This document shows positions 18,425-27,537 of a stretch of 64,000 nt of DNA, in pieces. Position numbers and translations under genes: made by a program. Every line of letters begins with the position of its first letter. Position 1 is the stretch's first letter. Source of the stretch: JACCZX01 sp963824935 (GTDB taxonomy: Bacteria > Pseudomonadota > Gammaproteobacteria > Burkholderiales > Burkholderiaceae_F); the NCBI GenBank assembly GCA_963824935.1, contig CAWGRF010000011.1, forward strand, positions 112,209-176,208, given 5' to 3'. The notes under the pieces were generated by a model. That model ran no database searches and was not told the origin of the DNA. It was given only the letters and a program-made list of their open reading frames with translations.

Positions 18425-20434
18425 TCACGCGAGCGCACGCTGGAGCTCGTCGGGGTCTACGGGCTTTGTTAGGTGCTTGTCGAAACCTGCGGTCCGCGCG
18501 CGTTGTCGATCTTCCGGTTGCCCATAGCCGGTGACCGCAACCAGCCGCGGGCAACTCTGCGTGCGTTTGAGCCTGCGCGCAACCTCGTATCCGTCGAGTC
18601 CTGGCAGTCCGACATCCAAAATCACGACATCGGGCCGCACGCGTTGCGATATTTCGATTCCCGATTCCCCGTCTTTCGCTTCGTGCACTTCGTGGCCCGC
18701 CATCAGCAATTGCATACGAAGCGCTTCGCGCCCGTCCGCATCGTCTTCGATGATCAGTATCCGCTTCGCAGACGGTGTGGGCGCGATCGTCGCGGGCGGC
18801 GATTGATCTGTCCGGCGCGGCTCGGCGCGGGGCAAGCGCACGATAAAGGTGCTGCCTTTCGAAGGGCCATCGCTCACCGCAGCGACTCGTCCGCCGTGCA
18901 ATTCAACCAGGCGACGCACCAGAGTTAGCCCGATACCAAGCCCACCTTGCGCGCGGTCCAAACTGCGCTGCCCTTGTGTAAACAGGTCGAATACGCGTGG
19001 AAGCAGATCTGAAGCGATGCCGATGCCGCTGTCTTGCACGCGCAATACTGCCTGATCGCCCTCTACGAGCGTCTGCACACGTATCAGCCCGCGAGCCGGC
19101 GTGTACTTGATCGCGTTTGTAAGTAGATTGTCGATCACCTGGCTCAATCGGTCCGGATCTGCGTTGACCCATACGGGCGCCAGTTCGACGTCGGTTCTGT
19201 GATCTTGCAGCCGTCCGGCATCAGCACACGCGGCCAGGCTTCTCTCTACCGCGTCTGCAAGATTCACGCGTTCTCGCGTAAGCACGACCTTTCCCGCCGT
19301 TACGCGACCCACGTCCAGCAGGTCATCGACTAACCGGGTCAAGTGCCTGGTCTGTCGTTTGATGATTTCGACCGCGCGGCCTGCGAATGAATGCTGTCCT
19401 TCGAACTCGACCAGGGCTTGCGTCGCATTGCCGATCGCAGCCAACGGATTGCGAAGCTCATGACTCAGCATGGCTAGGAACTCGTCCTTCGCGTGGTTCG
19501 CAGTTTCGGCTTCGGCGCGCGCGGCGCGCTCGCGGTCGAGTAGAACGGCTCGCTCCTGCTCAACGGCCTTGCGCTCCCAGACCAATGCAGCAACCGGAAG
19601 TGTCATCGCTGCGATCGTGGCCATGAACATTTGCAGCAGCAGGAGCGATTCGTTTTCACTCTGCATCACAAATGGCCCCCAACCGCTGACGGTCGCCCAG
19701 GCGGCGATCGCCGACAAGATCGCCACGCCGGTAGCGACTTCCCTTTGACCAAAACGAAATGCTGCCCAGACCAGCGGAGGGATGCACAGGAACGGCAATG
19801 GGTAACGGCTGAAGTCAGGATGGATGAACACCAGCGCGCCGGTCGCCACAACGATAAGCAGCAGCAGCATCGATTCGGCGGGTCGTTCGCGTAGCGGGCC
19901 GAGGCTGCGTGTCGTGCCCCAAAGTACCAATAGCGGCGCGACGATCAAAGCGCCGGCAGCATCGCCGAGCCACCATGTCAGCCAGATCGCGTCGAACTGG
20001 CTCCATGCTGCGTCGCCGCTGAGCACCAGGCTCGTCACGCCGATCGTCGCACTGATCGTTGTGCTTGTCAGGCCGGCCAGCAATGAAAACCGCAAAATAT
20101 CCTGCGCTCGGTCGAACGCCGCAAGCCCGCCTGCGAAACGCGTGACTAGAAACGCTCCCGCTACGGCCTCCAGCATGTTGCCGAATGCGATGCCGAGCGA
20201 GCTCGGCAACGATCCGGCCGTCGTGACGTTCACGAGAAAGGCGCCGACGAAAATCGCGGGCGCCACCCGGTATCCCAGCAGCAAAACAGCAGCGAGCGCA
20301 ATGCCGGTCGGCGGCCACACCGCTGTGGCGCTCGAGTGCACGAACGCAAACTGAAGTCCGAGCTTGCCGGCGAGGAAGTAGAGGACGACGAGTCCCCCGA
20401 GAAGCAACCAATGGCGAAGCTGTTGTACGTCCAC
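18425..20434 (-). CDS. MASE1-domain hybrid sensor histidine kinase/response regulator
   Basis: Membrane-bound hybrid kinase of 669 aa. Residues 1-290 form a MASE1 sensor with about eight helices (AVWPPTGIALAAVLLLGYR). The HisKA domain follows, with the phospho-acceptor His near residue 325 (FLAMLSHELRNPLAAI), then HATPase_c with N-box NLLTNAIKY and GLGIGLTLVRRL, then a C-terminal receiver (ILIIEDDADG ... VVILDVGLPGLDGY). No output regulator is adjacent. The kinase and receiver halves closely resemble the second hybrid kinase at 37.0-39.0 kb. Confidence 0.92.
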   Translation of the reverse strand: MDVQQLRHWLLLGGLVVLYFLAGKLGLQFAFVHSSATAVWPPTGIALAAVLLLGYRVAPAIFVGAFLVNVTTAGSLPSSLGIAFGNMLEAVAGAFLVTRFAGGLAAFDRAQDILRFSLLAGLTSTTISATIGVTSLVLSGDAAWSQFDAIWLTWWLGDAAGALIVAPLLVLWGTTRSLGPLRERPAESMLLLLIVVATGALVFIHPDFSRYPLPFLCIPPLVWAAFRFGQREVATGVAILSAIAAWATVSGWGPFVMQSENESLLLLQMFMATIAAMTLPVAALVWERKAVEQERAVLLDRERAARAEAETANHAKDEFLAMLSHELRNPLAAIGNATQALVEFEGQHSFAGRAVEIIKRQTRHLTRLVDDLLDVGRVTAGKVVLTRERVNLADAVERSLAACADAGRLQDHRTDVELAPVWVNADPDRLSQVIDNLLTNAIKYTPARGLIRVQTLVEGDQAVLRVQDSGIGIASDLLPRVFDLFTQGQRSLDRAQGGLGIGLTLVRRLVELHGGRVAAVSDGPSKGSTFIVRLPRAEPRRTDQSPPATIAPTPSAKRILIIEDDADGREALRMQLLMAGHEVHEAKDGESGIEISQRVRPDVVILDVGLPGLDGYEVARRLKRTQSCPRLVAVTGYGQPEDRQRARTAGFDKHLTKPVDPDELQRALA

Positions 20435-20580
20435 GTAGTGGGCCTTTTTTTAATGGCCGCGTCTCCGCCACTGCTTCCCGATGCGGCGCGGAGACGATAG
20501 CAGCTTGTGGTGCTCGAAATTCGAGTTCGTGGTCTACCCAGCATCGGTGATGGAAACGCCGGGGTCAATACAATCGATGC

Positions 20581-22201
20581 ATGAAGTCTCCCGTCGAACA
20601 GGCACCTGCTTCCGACCGAAGCACTGCCGTCGGCCTGGGCTCCGCTGCGTCGTCCGGTGTTCCGACTGCTTTGGGTGACCTGGGTGACCGCGAACATCTG
20701 CATGTGGATGAACGAGGTCGCGGCGGCGTGGCTGATGACGACGTTGACCACGTCACCGGTGATGGTTGCACTGGTGCAATCGGCGTCGGTATTGCCGGTA
20801 GTGCTGTTCGGCCTGCCGAGCGGCGCGCTGGCCGATATTCTGAATCGGCGCCGCTGGTTCATGTTTACGCAGTTCTGGGTTGCAGCGAATGCATTGGTCA
20901 TCTGCGTCGTGCTGGCTGCCGGATGGATGACGGCGCCGATGCTGCTTGCGTTGACCTTCGGCAACGGCATTGGACTGGCGATGCGCTGGCCCGTGTATGC
21001 GGCGATCGTGCCGGAGCTCGTTCCGCGGCGCGAACTTCCGACCGCGATCGCGCTCAACGGCATCGCGATGAACATGTCGCGCGTCGTCGGACCGGTGCTG
21101 GCGGGCGCGTTGATCGCGAGCCTGGGCACCGGCTATGTGTTCCTGTTCAACGCAGCGCTTTCGCTGGCGGCTGGCTTCGTCATCATGCGCTGGCGGCTGG
21201 AGCCGAAGTCGAGCGTGCTGCCGGGCGAGCGGTTTCTCGGCGCGATGCGGGTCGGGTTTCAGTATGTCTCGCAGTCGCGCCCGATGCGTGCGGTGTTGGT
21301 ACGCGTCGCTATCTTTTTTCTGCAGTCGACTGCGTTGTTGGCTCTGCTGCCGCTGGTCGCGAAGGGCATGCCCGGTGGCGGCGCGTGGGACTACACGGTA
21401 TTGCTCGCGTCGTTGGGTCTCGGTGCGATCGCGACCGCGTTCTGGCTGCCCCGCCTGCGCGTGCTGATCTCACGCGATCGATTGCTGCGCGACGGGACGT
21501 TGCTACAGGCATTGTCGATGGTCGCCGTTGGCTTCGCACCCAATGTGTGGACTGCGATACCGGCGATGATGCTGGCCGGTGCGGCCTGGCTGGCGGTCGT
21601 TAATACGCTGACGGTCGCCTCTCAGCTGTCGCTGCCCGACTGGGTGCGCGCGCGAGGAATGTCCCTCTACATGATGACGATGATGTGTGCCGCGTCGGCA
21701 AGCGCAGCGCTCTGGGGGCAGGTCGCCAGCGCGATCGAAGTGCCGTTGACCTTTGTTGCGGCAGCGGCCGCTGGAGTCGCGCTATGGCTGTCGACAGGAC
21801 ATTTGCATGCGGAACTAATGGAAGAGCAGGATCTGACCCCGGCGCGAATACTTACAGAGCCGGTGCCCGCATTCCCGGTCGAGCATCAGATGGGCCCGGT
21901 GATGGTGACCGTCGACTATCGGATCGATCCGGCGCGTGCCCACGAGTTCGCGGCGGTGATGCGCGAGAGCCGCGCCAGCCGGCTGCAGAAGGGCGCGCTG
22001 TCCTGGGGTCTGTTCCATGACACGAGTGATCCCGGGCACTACATCGAGTACTTCCTCGACGAATCATGGGCCGATCATCTGCGGCGATTCGATCGCTTTA
22101 CCGCGGCCGACGCCGATTTGCGTGAGCGGCGCTATGCGTTTCACATCGGTGCCGAGCAGCCGAAGATATCGCGCTACGTCGCCGAGCCGCTCGAACACTA
22201 G
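20581..22201 (+). CDS. MFS_3-type transporter with C-terminal ABM-like domain (probable 5' frameshift)
   Basis: Exporter of the EntS-like MFS_3 family. From 20657 to the stop the frame gives 514 aa with about ten to twelve helices (NICMWMNEVAAAWLMT, ADILNRRRWFMF, MNMSRVVGPVLAGALIASLG), then a soluble end (VDYRIDPARAHEFAAVMRE ... FDRFTAADA) typical of the family. The conserved WAPLRRPVFRLLW lies in frame upstream of GTG 20657, but that frame has a stop at 20582 and no ATG. ATG 20581 (MKSPVEQAPA) joins it if one base is extra around 20600-20630, giving about 539 aa. The substrate cannot be told. Confidence 0.82.
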
Positions 22202-23625
22202 GCAACATGTTCCTGGCGTGCGATCGGTGTTTGCGCCGACGTTAGAGGTGTCCCGCCGGCGCCGAGATCCCAGTAGAGGCCGGCCATGATGCGCAGCCCG
22301 TCGCGCAGTATCTCGGGCGGCAGATGCTCATTCGGTGCGTGCTGCGAGCAGCCTGGATACGAGTGCGGCACCCACACGGTGCGCAGCCCCAACACGTCGG
22401 TGAAGATATCGTTGGGCAGCGATCCGCCAAGATTGGGCAGCACCGCGGGTTTCTTTCCGCTCGTTTGCGCGATCGACGCCACTGCCCATTGCACCCATGC
22501 GTCTTCCGGATCGAGGCGTGTCGCATGAAACATTTCTTCGCGCGTCGGCGCAATCTGCACCTTCTGAAACCCGTGGCGATCGAGATGGCGGCGTAGTGCC
22601 GGCAGGATGTCGTTCTCATCGATGCCGACCACGAAGCGAAGTTGGCATCGCGCCCACGCGCGCGGCGGAATGGCGTTGACTGGCGTTTCCGGGTTGCCGG
22701 TTTTGAACGCGATCACTTCGAAGGAACACCAACCAAACACACGTTCGGCCGGCGACAGGCCGGGCTCACCCCACCACGGTTCTATTTCGGGCCCGTCGAC
22801 TCCGCCATCGACTTCGCAATCGGCCAAAGCACGGCGTACCGAATCCGGCAGCTCGCGCGGCACCCACTCAGGAATGCGGATCTGGCCAGTGGACGACACG
22901 ATGCAGGCGATCGCGTGAGCCAGTTGAATTCCGGGATTGCTGATGAGCCCGCCCCAATTGCCGGAGTGGTGACCCCCTTTGCGCGCCTCGATCGTCAAAT
23001 CGAAGTTCATGTTGCCGCGCGAACCGAGAAATACCGTCGGCCGCTCAGTGCGTAGCCGTGGGCCGTCAGAGGCCACCAGCAGATCGGCTTTGAAAAGCTC
23101 CTTGTTGCGGCTACAGACGTCGCGCAGCCCGAGCGAGCCCGTTTCCTCGCCCATCTCGATCAGGTACTTCGCGTTGAATCCGAGCCGGCCCCGCGTTTCG
23201 ATCACCGAACGCAGCGCGCCCATGTTGACCGAGTGCTGCCCCTTGTTGTCGGCAATACCGCGGCCGTACCAGCGGCCATTCGACTCGGTGAGCTGCCACG
23301 GCGACAGACCGTCCTTCCATTCTTTCTCGAGGCCTCGAATCACATCACCATGGCCATAGCCGAATACCGTTGGAAAGGCTGCGTCTTCTAAGCGCTGCGC
23401 AAACAGAAATGGTGCGCGCGCCTTCTTATCGGTCAGCGTTTGACATTCGAACCCCATTGCCTCGAAGGCGGGACGTATCTCGGTATCGAGATAATCAATC
23501 AGCGCCTGTCTGCGTTCGTCGTTCTGGCTTTCGGTGGGCACTGCAATACGCCGCGCCAGCGTTTGCTTGAACTCGCCCGAATCAAAATAGTGCTCGGCGT
23601 GGCTGATTGCTTCGGAGCGTTTCAT
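22198..23625 (-). CDS. M20 family metallopeptidase
   Basis: Zinc-dependent exopeptidase or deacylase, 475 aa. Metal and catalytic motifs are visible: GYGHGDV, GRGIADNKGQ, MGEETGS, ASDGPR and, near the end, CSQHAPNEHLP. ATG 23625 (MKRSEAISHAEHYF) is chosen because it overlaps the TGA of the preceding ABC ATPase by four bases; a longer frame exists upstream but lies within that gene. Last gene of the opp operon, so it probably hydrolyses the imported peptide or amide. Overlaps the convergent MFS gene by 4 nt. Confidence 0.92.
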   Translation of the reverse strand: MKRSEAISHAEHYFDSGEFKQTLARRIAVPTESQNDERRQALIDYLDTEIRPAFEAMGFECQTLTDKKARAPFLFAQRLEDAAFPTVFGYGHGDVIRGLEKEWKDGLSPWQLTESNGRWYGRGIADNKGQHSVNMGALRSVIETRGRLGFNAKYLIEMGEETGSLGLRDVCSRNKELFKADLLVASDGPRLRTERPTVFLGSRGNMNFDLTIEARKGGHHSGNWGGLISNPGIQLAHAIACIVSSTGQIRIPEWVPRELPDSVRRALADCEVDGGVDGPEIEPWWGEPGLSPAERVFGWCSFEVIAFKTGNPETPVNAIPPRAWARCQLRFVVGIDENDILPALRRHLDRHGFQKVQIAPTREEMFHATRLDPEDAWVQWAVASIAQTSGKKPAVLPNLGGSLPNDIFTDVLGLRTVWVPHSYPGCSQHAPNEHLPPEILRDGLRIMAGLYWDLGAGGTPLTSAQTPIARQEHVA

Positions 23626-24596
23626 GCGGATTGTCCTTGTGAAGACGAGGGATAAAGATGGCAGGCCACCAAACCTTGCGCAGTGCGGCCGAGGAGCGGA
23701 CGCGCGGTATCGCAATCAGCAATGCGCTGCGGGCAACGCGGGTGGAACGGGCACCCCGAAGGCGGTTTGAGCGGATCGGGAAACGCCAGACCCAGACCGG
23801 TATCCGGAATACCCAGACCCGGTTCCGGCGTCAGCACTGAAGCGAGCAACGCTTGCGTATACGGATGTTGCGGGTTCGTGAACACATCGGCGGTCGGCGC
23901 CTGTTCGACGATACGTCCAAGGTACATCACCGCGACCTGCGTGGCGATGTGCTCGACCACGGCCAGGTTATGGCTGATGAACACATAGGTCAGACGAAAC
24001 TCGCGCCGCAAGTCGAGCAGCAGGTTGAGGATCTGCGCCTGCACGGACACATCGAGCGCCGATGTCGGTTCGTCGCAGATCACGATCTCCGGCTGCGTCA
24101 CCAGGGCACGCGCAATCGCCACGCGCTGACGCTGGCCACCGGACAATTGGCCAGGAGTGCTGTCGGCATGACGTGACGGCAACCCTACACGCTCGAGCAT
24201 GTCGATCGCCTTGGCGCGGCGTTGGCGTGCGCTGCCCAACTGCTGCACGTCGAGCGGCAGCGCCACGATCGACGCGATGCTGCGGCGTGGATTGAGCGAC
24301 GAATAGGGATCCTGAAACACCGGTTGCACTCGCCGTGCCAGATCGCGACGGCCAATGTTGCGAATGTCCTCACCGTCGAGCCTGATGGTGCCGCTGTTTG
24401 GTGAAATCAAACCGAGCAGCATCCGGGCGAGCGTCGATTTGCCGCAACCCGATTCACCGACGATGCCTAGTACGTCACCGCGCTCGCACGCCAGGTCGAC
24501 ACCATTGACTGCGCAAAGGTCGCGCCGCGGTTCGAAAATTCCAACGTTGACCGAAAATGAGCGTGTCAACGCATGGGCTTCGATCAACGCACTCAT
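23622..24596 (-). CDS. oppF: Oligopeptide/dipeptide ABC transporter ATP-binding protein (OppF-like)
   Basis: Second ATPase of the peptide importer, 324 aa. Walker A GESGCGKSTLARM, signature LSGGQRQRVAIARAL, Walker B VICDEPTSALDV, and the C-terminal oligopeptide-transporter domain with the Cys-rich CPFHPRCPQRIADC. ATG 24596 overlaps the stop of oppD (ATGA). Also labelled dppF in related systems; substrate not defined. Confidence 0.92.
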   Translation of the reverse strand: MSALIEAHALTRSFSVNVGIFEPRRDLCAVNGVDLACERGDVLGIVGESGCGKSTLARMLLGLISPNSGTIRLDGEDIRNIGRRDLARRVQPVFQDPYSSLNPRRSIASIVALPLDVQQLGSARQRRAKAIDMLERVGLPSRHADSTPGQLSGGQRQRVAIARALVTQPEIVICDEPTSALDVSVQAQILNLLLDLRREFRLTYVFISHNLAVVEHIATQVAVMYLGRIVEQAPTADVFTNPQHPYTQALLASVLTPEPGLGIPDTGLGLAFPDPLKPPSGCPFHPRCPQRIADCDTARPLLGRTAQGLVACHLYPSSSQGQSA

Positions 24597-25570
24597 GCGG
24601 CGATGTTCGTGTGGATACAGCGCCACCTTTGTCCGGCGACTGAAGCGTGTACCGGCACGGTCCGCTGACACGCGGGTTGAGCCAGGCTGCAACGTTCGCG
24701 AAAACCGCAGCCCTCGAAGGCACCCACCAGCGAAGGCACTACTCCCGGAATGCTGCCGAGCTTGCCGCCGCGCGCGGTGCGGCCCGGTGTCGGAATGCAG
24801 CTCAGCAAGCCGTGCGTGTACGGGTGGTGAGGCGTGGCGAATATTTCGCCGACCGGGCCTTCTTCGACGACCTCGCCGGCGTACATCACCAGCACACGAT
24901 CGGCGATACGCGCGACCACGCCGAGATCGTGTGTGATCAGCAGCAGCGCGATGCCCAGTTCTTGTTGCAGATCGGCCAACAGCCGCAGGATCTGCGCCTG
25001 GATCGTCACGTCGAGGGCCGTGCTCGGCTCGTCGGCCACCAACAATTCGGGAACACACATCAGCGCCATTGCGATCATCACGCGCTGACGCAAGCCGCCC
25101 GACAGTTGGTGCGGGTACTGGTTCAAGCGCCGAGCAGCCGATGCAATGCCAACCTTGTCAAGCAATTCGACGGCGCGCGCGCGCGCTTCGGCGACGCTGC
25201 TGCCGCGATGATGCAGGTAGGGCTCCATCAGCTGATCGCCGATGGTGTAAGCCGGGTTGAGCGCGGTCATCGGCTCCTGAAAGATCATCGCCATCTGATT
25301 GCCACGCAAATCGTTGATGCGCTGATCGCCAGCGCGGCTCAGGTCTTCGCCTAGAAATGACAATCGTTGGGCTCTGCGCCGCGCCGCCGCCGGCAGCAGA
25401 CTCATGATGGCGAGCGCGGTCATCGACTTGCCGCATCCCGACTCGCCCACCAGACATACCGTTTCGCCTCGCCTGACTTGGAACGACACATCGCGCACCG
25501 CGTGCAAGCTGCCGCGGGATGTGGCGATGTCGACGCTCAGCCCTTGAACGTCGAGCACAACATCGTTCAT
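24593..25570 (-). CDS. oppD: Oligopeptide/dipeptide ABC transporter ATP-binding protein (OppD-like)
   Basis: First ATPase of the importer, 325 aa. Walker A GESGCGKSMTALA, Q-loop MIFQEPMTALNP, signature LSGGLRQRVMIAMAL, Walker B LLVADEPSTALDV, and the C-terminal CGFRERCSLAQPAC block. It overlaps oppC and oppF by four bases on each side, so these genes are translationally coupled. Confidence 0.93.
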   Translation of the reverse strand: MNDVVLDVQGLSVDIATSRGSLHAVRDVSFQVRRGETVCLVGESGCGKSMTALAIMSLLPAAARRRAQRLSFLGEDLSRAGDQRINDLRGNQMAMIFQEPMTALNPAYTIGDQLMEPYLHHRGSSVAEARARAVELLDKVGIASAARRLNQYPHQLSGGLRQRVMIAMALMCVPELLVADEPSTALDVTIQAQILRLLADLQQELGIALLLITHDLGVVARIADRVLVMYAGEVVEEGPVGEIFATPHHPYTHGLLSCIPTPGRTARGGKLGSIPGVVPSLVGAFEGCGFRERCSLAQPACQRTVPVHASVAGQRWRCIHTNIAA

Positions 25571-26505
25571 GAGCGGGACCTGCCCTCGGGCGCGAGCAAA
25601 TCATGCAGACCGTCGCCTGCAAGGTTGATCGAGAAGATCAGCAGGGCCAGCGCAGTGCCGGGGATCGCGATCAGCCAGAACGAAAAGAACATGTAGGCCT
25701 TTGCTTCAGAAATCATCAGCCCCCAGGAGGGCAGCGGAGGTTGCACGCCGAGGCCGAGAAACGACAGCGCGGCTTCCAACAGAATGGCGCTGGCGGCTTC
25801 GAGCGTGGCCACGACGATTAAGTGCGGCATCACGTTCGGAAGCACCTCGCCGAGCAGCACGCGCAGCGTCGACGCGCCAGCGGCTTGCGCAGCAGCTACA
25901 TAGTCGAGCGCGCGCACCTGTTGAGTGGCGCTGCGCATCACGACGGCGAAGCGATCCCACTTCAGAAGGCCGAGAACGATGATCACGACCCACAGCGAAC
26001 CGCCGATCGTCGCTACCGTGGCCAGCGCCACCAGGATGACCGGCATCGACAGCCGTGTGGTTATCAGGAAAGTCACGATCATGTCGGTCTTGCCACCGGC
26101 GTATCCCGCCACCATGCCCATCGTGGTGCCGATCAGTCCGGAGATCAGCGCCACACTGATGCCGATCAGTAGCGAAATACGCGCGCCGTACAGCACTCGC
26201 GACAGATAGTCACGGCCCAGCGGGTCGGTGCCCAGCGGATGGAGCCATGATCCTTTGTCGCTCCAGAACGGCGGCACGTTCCGGTTCAACAAATCTTGCG
26301 TATATGGGTCGTGTGGCGCCAGAACGGGCGCAAGAAGCGCCATCACAACGATCAGCAGCAGCAGACCGCCGCCAACCAACAGTGCTCTGTGGCGCCAGAC
26401 GCGATCCCCCACGCCCACCGTTAAAGGTGCGCTTTCGGCAACGAACGCAAGCGACTCGCCAGTCGGTGTTGCTGTCGCTATCGTGTCGATTGGAGGCGCG
26501 GCCAT
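25567..26505 (-). CDS. oppC: Peptide ABC transporter permease (OppC-like)
   Basis: Inner-membrane permease, 312 aa. The N-terminal cytoplasmic tail is followed by a first helix (ALLVGGGLLLLIVVMALLAP), the OppC_N block GTDPLGRDYLSRVLYGARISL, and the EAA loop DYVAAAQAAGASTLRVLLGEVLPN. Begins 6 nt after oppB. Confidence 0.93.
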   Translation of the reverse strand: MAAPPIDTIATATPTGESLAFVAESAPLTVGVGDRVWRHRALLVGGGLLLLIVVMALLAPVLAPHDPYTQDLLNRNVPPFWSDKGSWLHPLGTDPLGRDYLSRVLYGARISLLIGISVALISGLIGTTMGMVAGYAGGKTDMIVTFLITTRLSMPVILVALATVATIGGSLWVVIIVLGLLKWDRFAVVMRSATQQVRALDYVAAAQAAGASTLRVLLGEVLPNVMPHLIVVATLEAASAILLEAALSFLGLGVQPPLPSWGLMISEAKAYMFFSFWLIAIPGTALALLIFSINLAGDGLHDLLAPEGRSRS

Positions 26506-26511
26506 TGCTTG

Positions 26512-27429
26512 TCACGCGACACGAATGCGCGGATCGAGCCAGGCGTTCGCGATATCCGCCGCCAGCGTCAACAGCACGTAGATCACCGACAGCAGCAACA
26601 CGATGACTTGCATCACCGGGTAGTCTTTGAACGTGATGCTCTGGTACGCCAGGTAACCCAGGCCATCGAGCGCGAAGATGGTTTCGATCACCACCGAGCC
26701 GCCAAGGAGGAAACCCAGCTGCACCGCGCTTAGCGCCACGACCGGCACCACCGCGTTGCGCAGCGCGTGCTTGAAAATCACACGGCTTCTCGGCAAGCCC
26801 TTGGCGCGCGCGGTGCGGATGTAGTCTGCCTCGAGCACCTCAATCATTCCGGCGCGCGTAAGCCGCATGAACGCCGGCGCCACGTAGTAGCCCAGCGCCA
26901 CCGTTGGCATCACGAAGTGCAACCAGGTGTCGCTGCCCGACACTGGCAGAACCCGCAGCCAGATCGAGAACAGCATGATCAGCAACAGCGCAAAGAAGAA
27001 GTTAGGCAACGCCTGCCCGACGACAGCCGTCGCCAGACAGAGCCGATCGATCCAACTGTTCTTGTAGATCGCAGCAAGCGTGCCGAGCGGAATCGAAATC
27101 AGCAATGCGAATAGCAACGCCGAAAAGCCAAGCAGCAATGTCGTCGGCAGCTTGGAAAAAATCAGTGGGCCGACGTCGGTCTTGAAGTAAATCGAGTTGC
27201 CGAACTCGCCTCGTACGGTTCTCCACAGCCAGTCGGCGTACTGCACGACCAACGGGCGATCGAAACCGTAGGTCTGGCGGATCAACTCGATATCAGCCTG
27301 CCGAGCGCCTTCGCCGGCTAAGGCGACTGCTGGATCGCCCGACAAGCGCAAAAGCAGGAAGGCGATCATCGACACAGCGACCGCCACCAAAACCGCGAGA
27401 CCTAGGCGCTTGACGATATAAGCGAACAT
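26512..27429 (-). CDS. oppB: Peptide ABC transporter permease (OppB-like)
   Basis: Inner-membrane permease, 305 aa with six helices. Starts MFAYIVKRLGLAVLVAVAVS; the EAA loop reads ADYIRTARAKGLPRSRVIFKHALRN; ends with the family DPRIRV block. It lies 108 nt downstream of the binding-protein gene, the only real gap in this operon. Confidence 0.93.
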   Translation of the reverse strand: MFAYIVKRLGLAVLVAVAVSMIAFLLLRLSGDPAVALAGEGARQADIELIRQTYGFDRPLVVQYADWLWRTVRGEFGNSIYFKTDVGPLIFSKLPTTLLLGFSALLFALLISIPLGTLAAIYKNSWIDRLCLATAVVGQALPNFFFALLLIMLFSIWLRVLPVSGSDTWLHFVMPTVALGYYVAPAFMRLTRAGMIEVLEADYIRTARAKGLPRSRVIFKHALRNAVVPVVALSAVQLGFLLGGSVVIETIFALDGLGYLAYQSITFKDYPVMQVIVLLLSVIYVLLTLAADIANAWLDPRIRVA

Positions 27430-27537
27430 CTGCTGCCTTCGAGGCCCGCCTTCGACAATTTGTTTAGGTGGCGGGCGGGGCGCTGATCGGCACGATGCAA
27501 GAAGCGTCGTACCGACCGCGTCGGGCGTTACACGCCG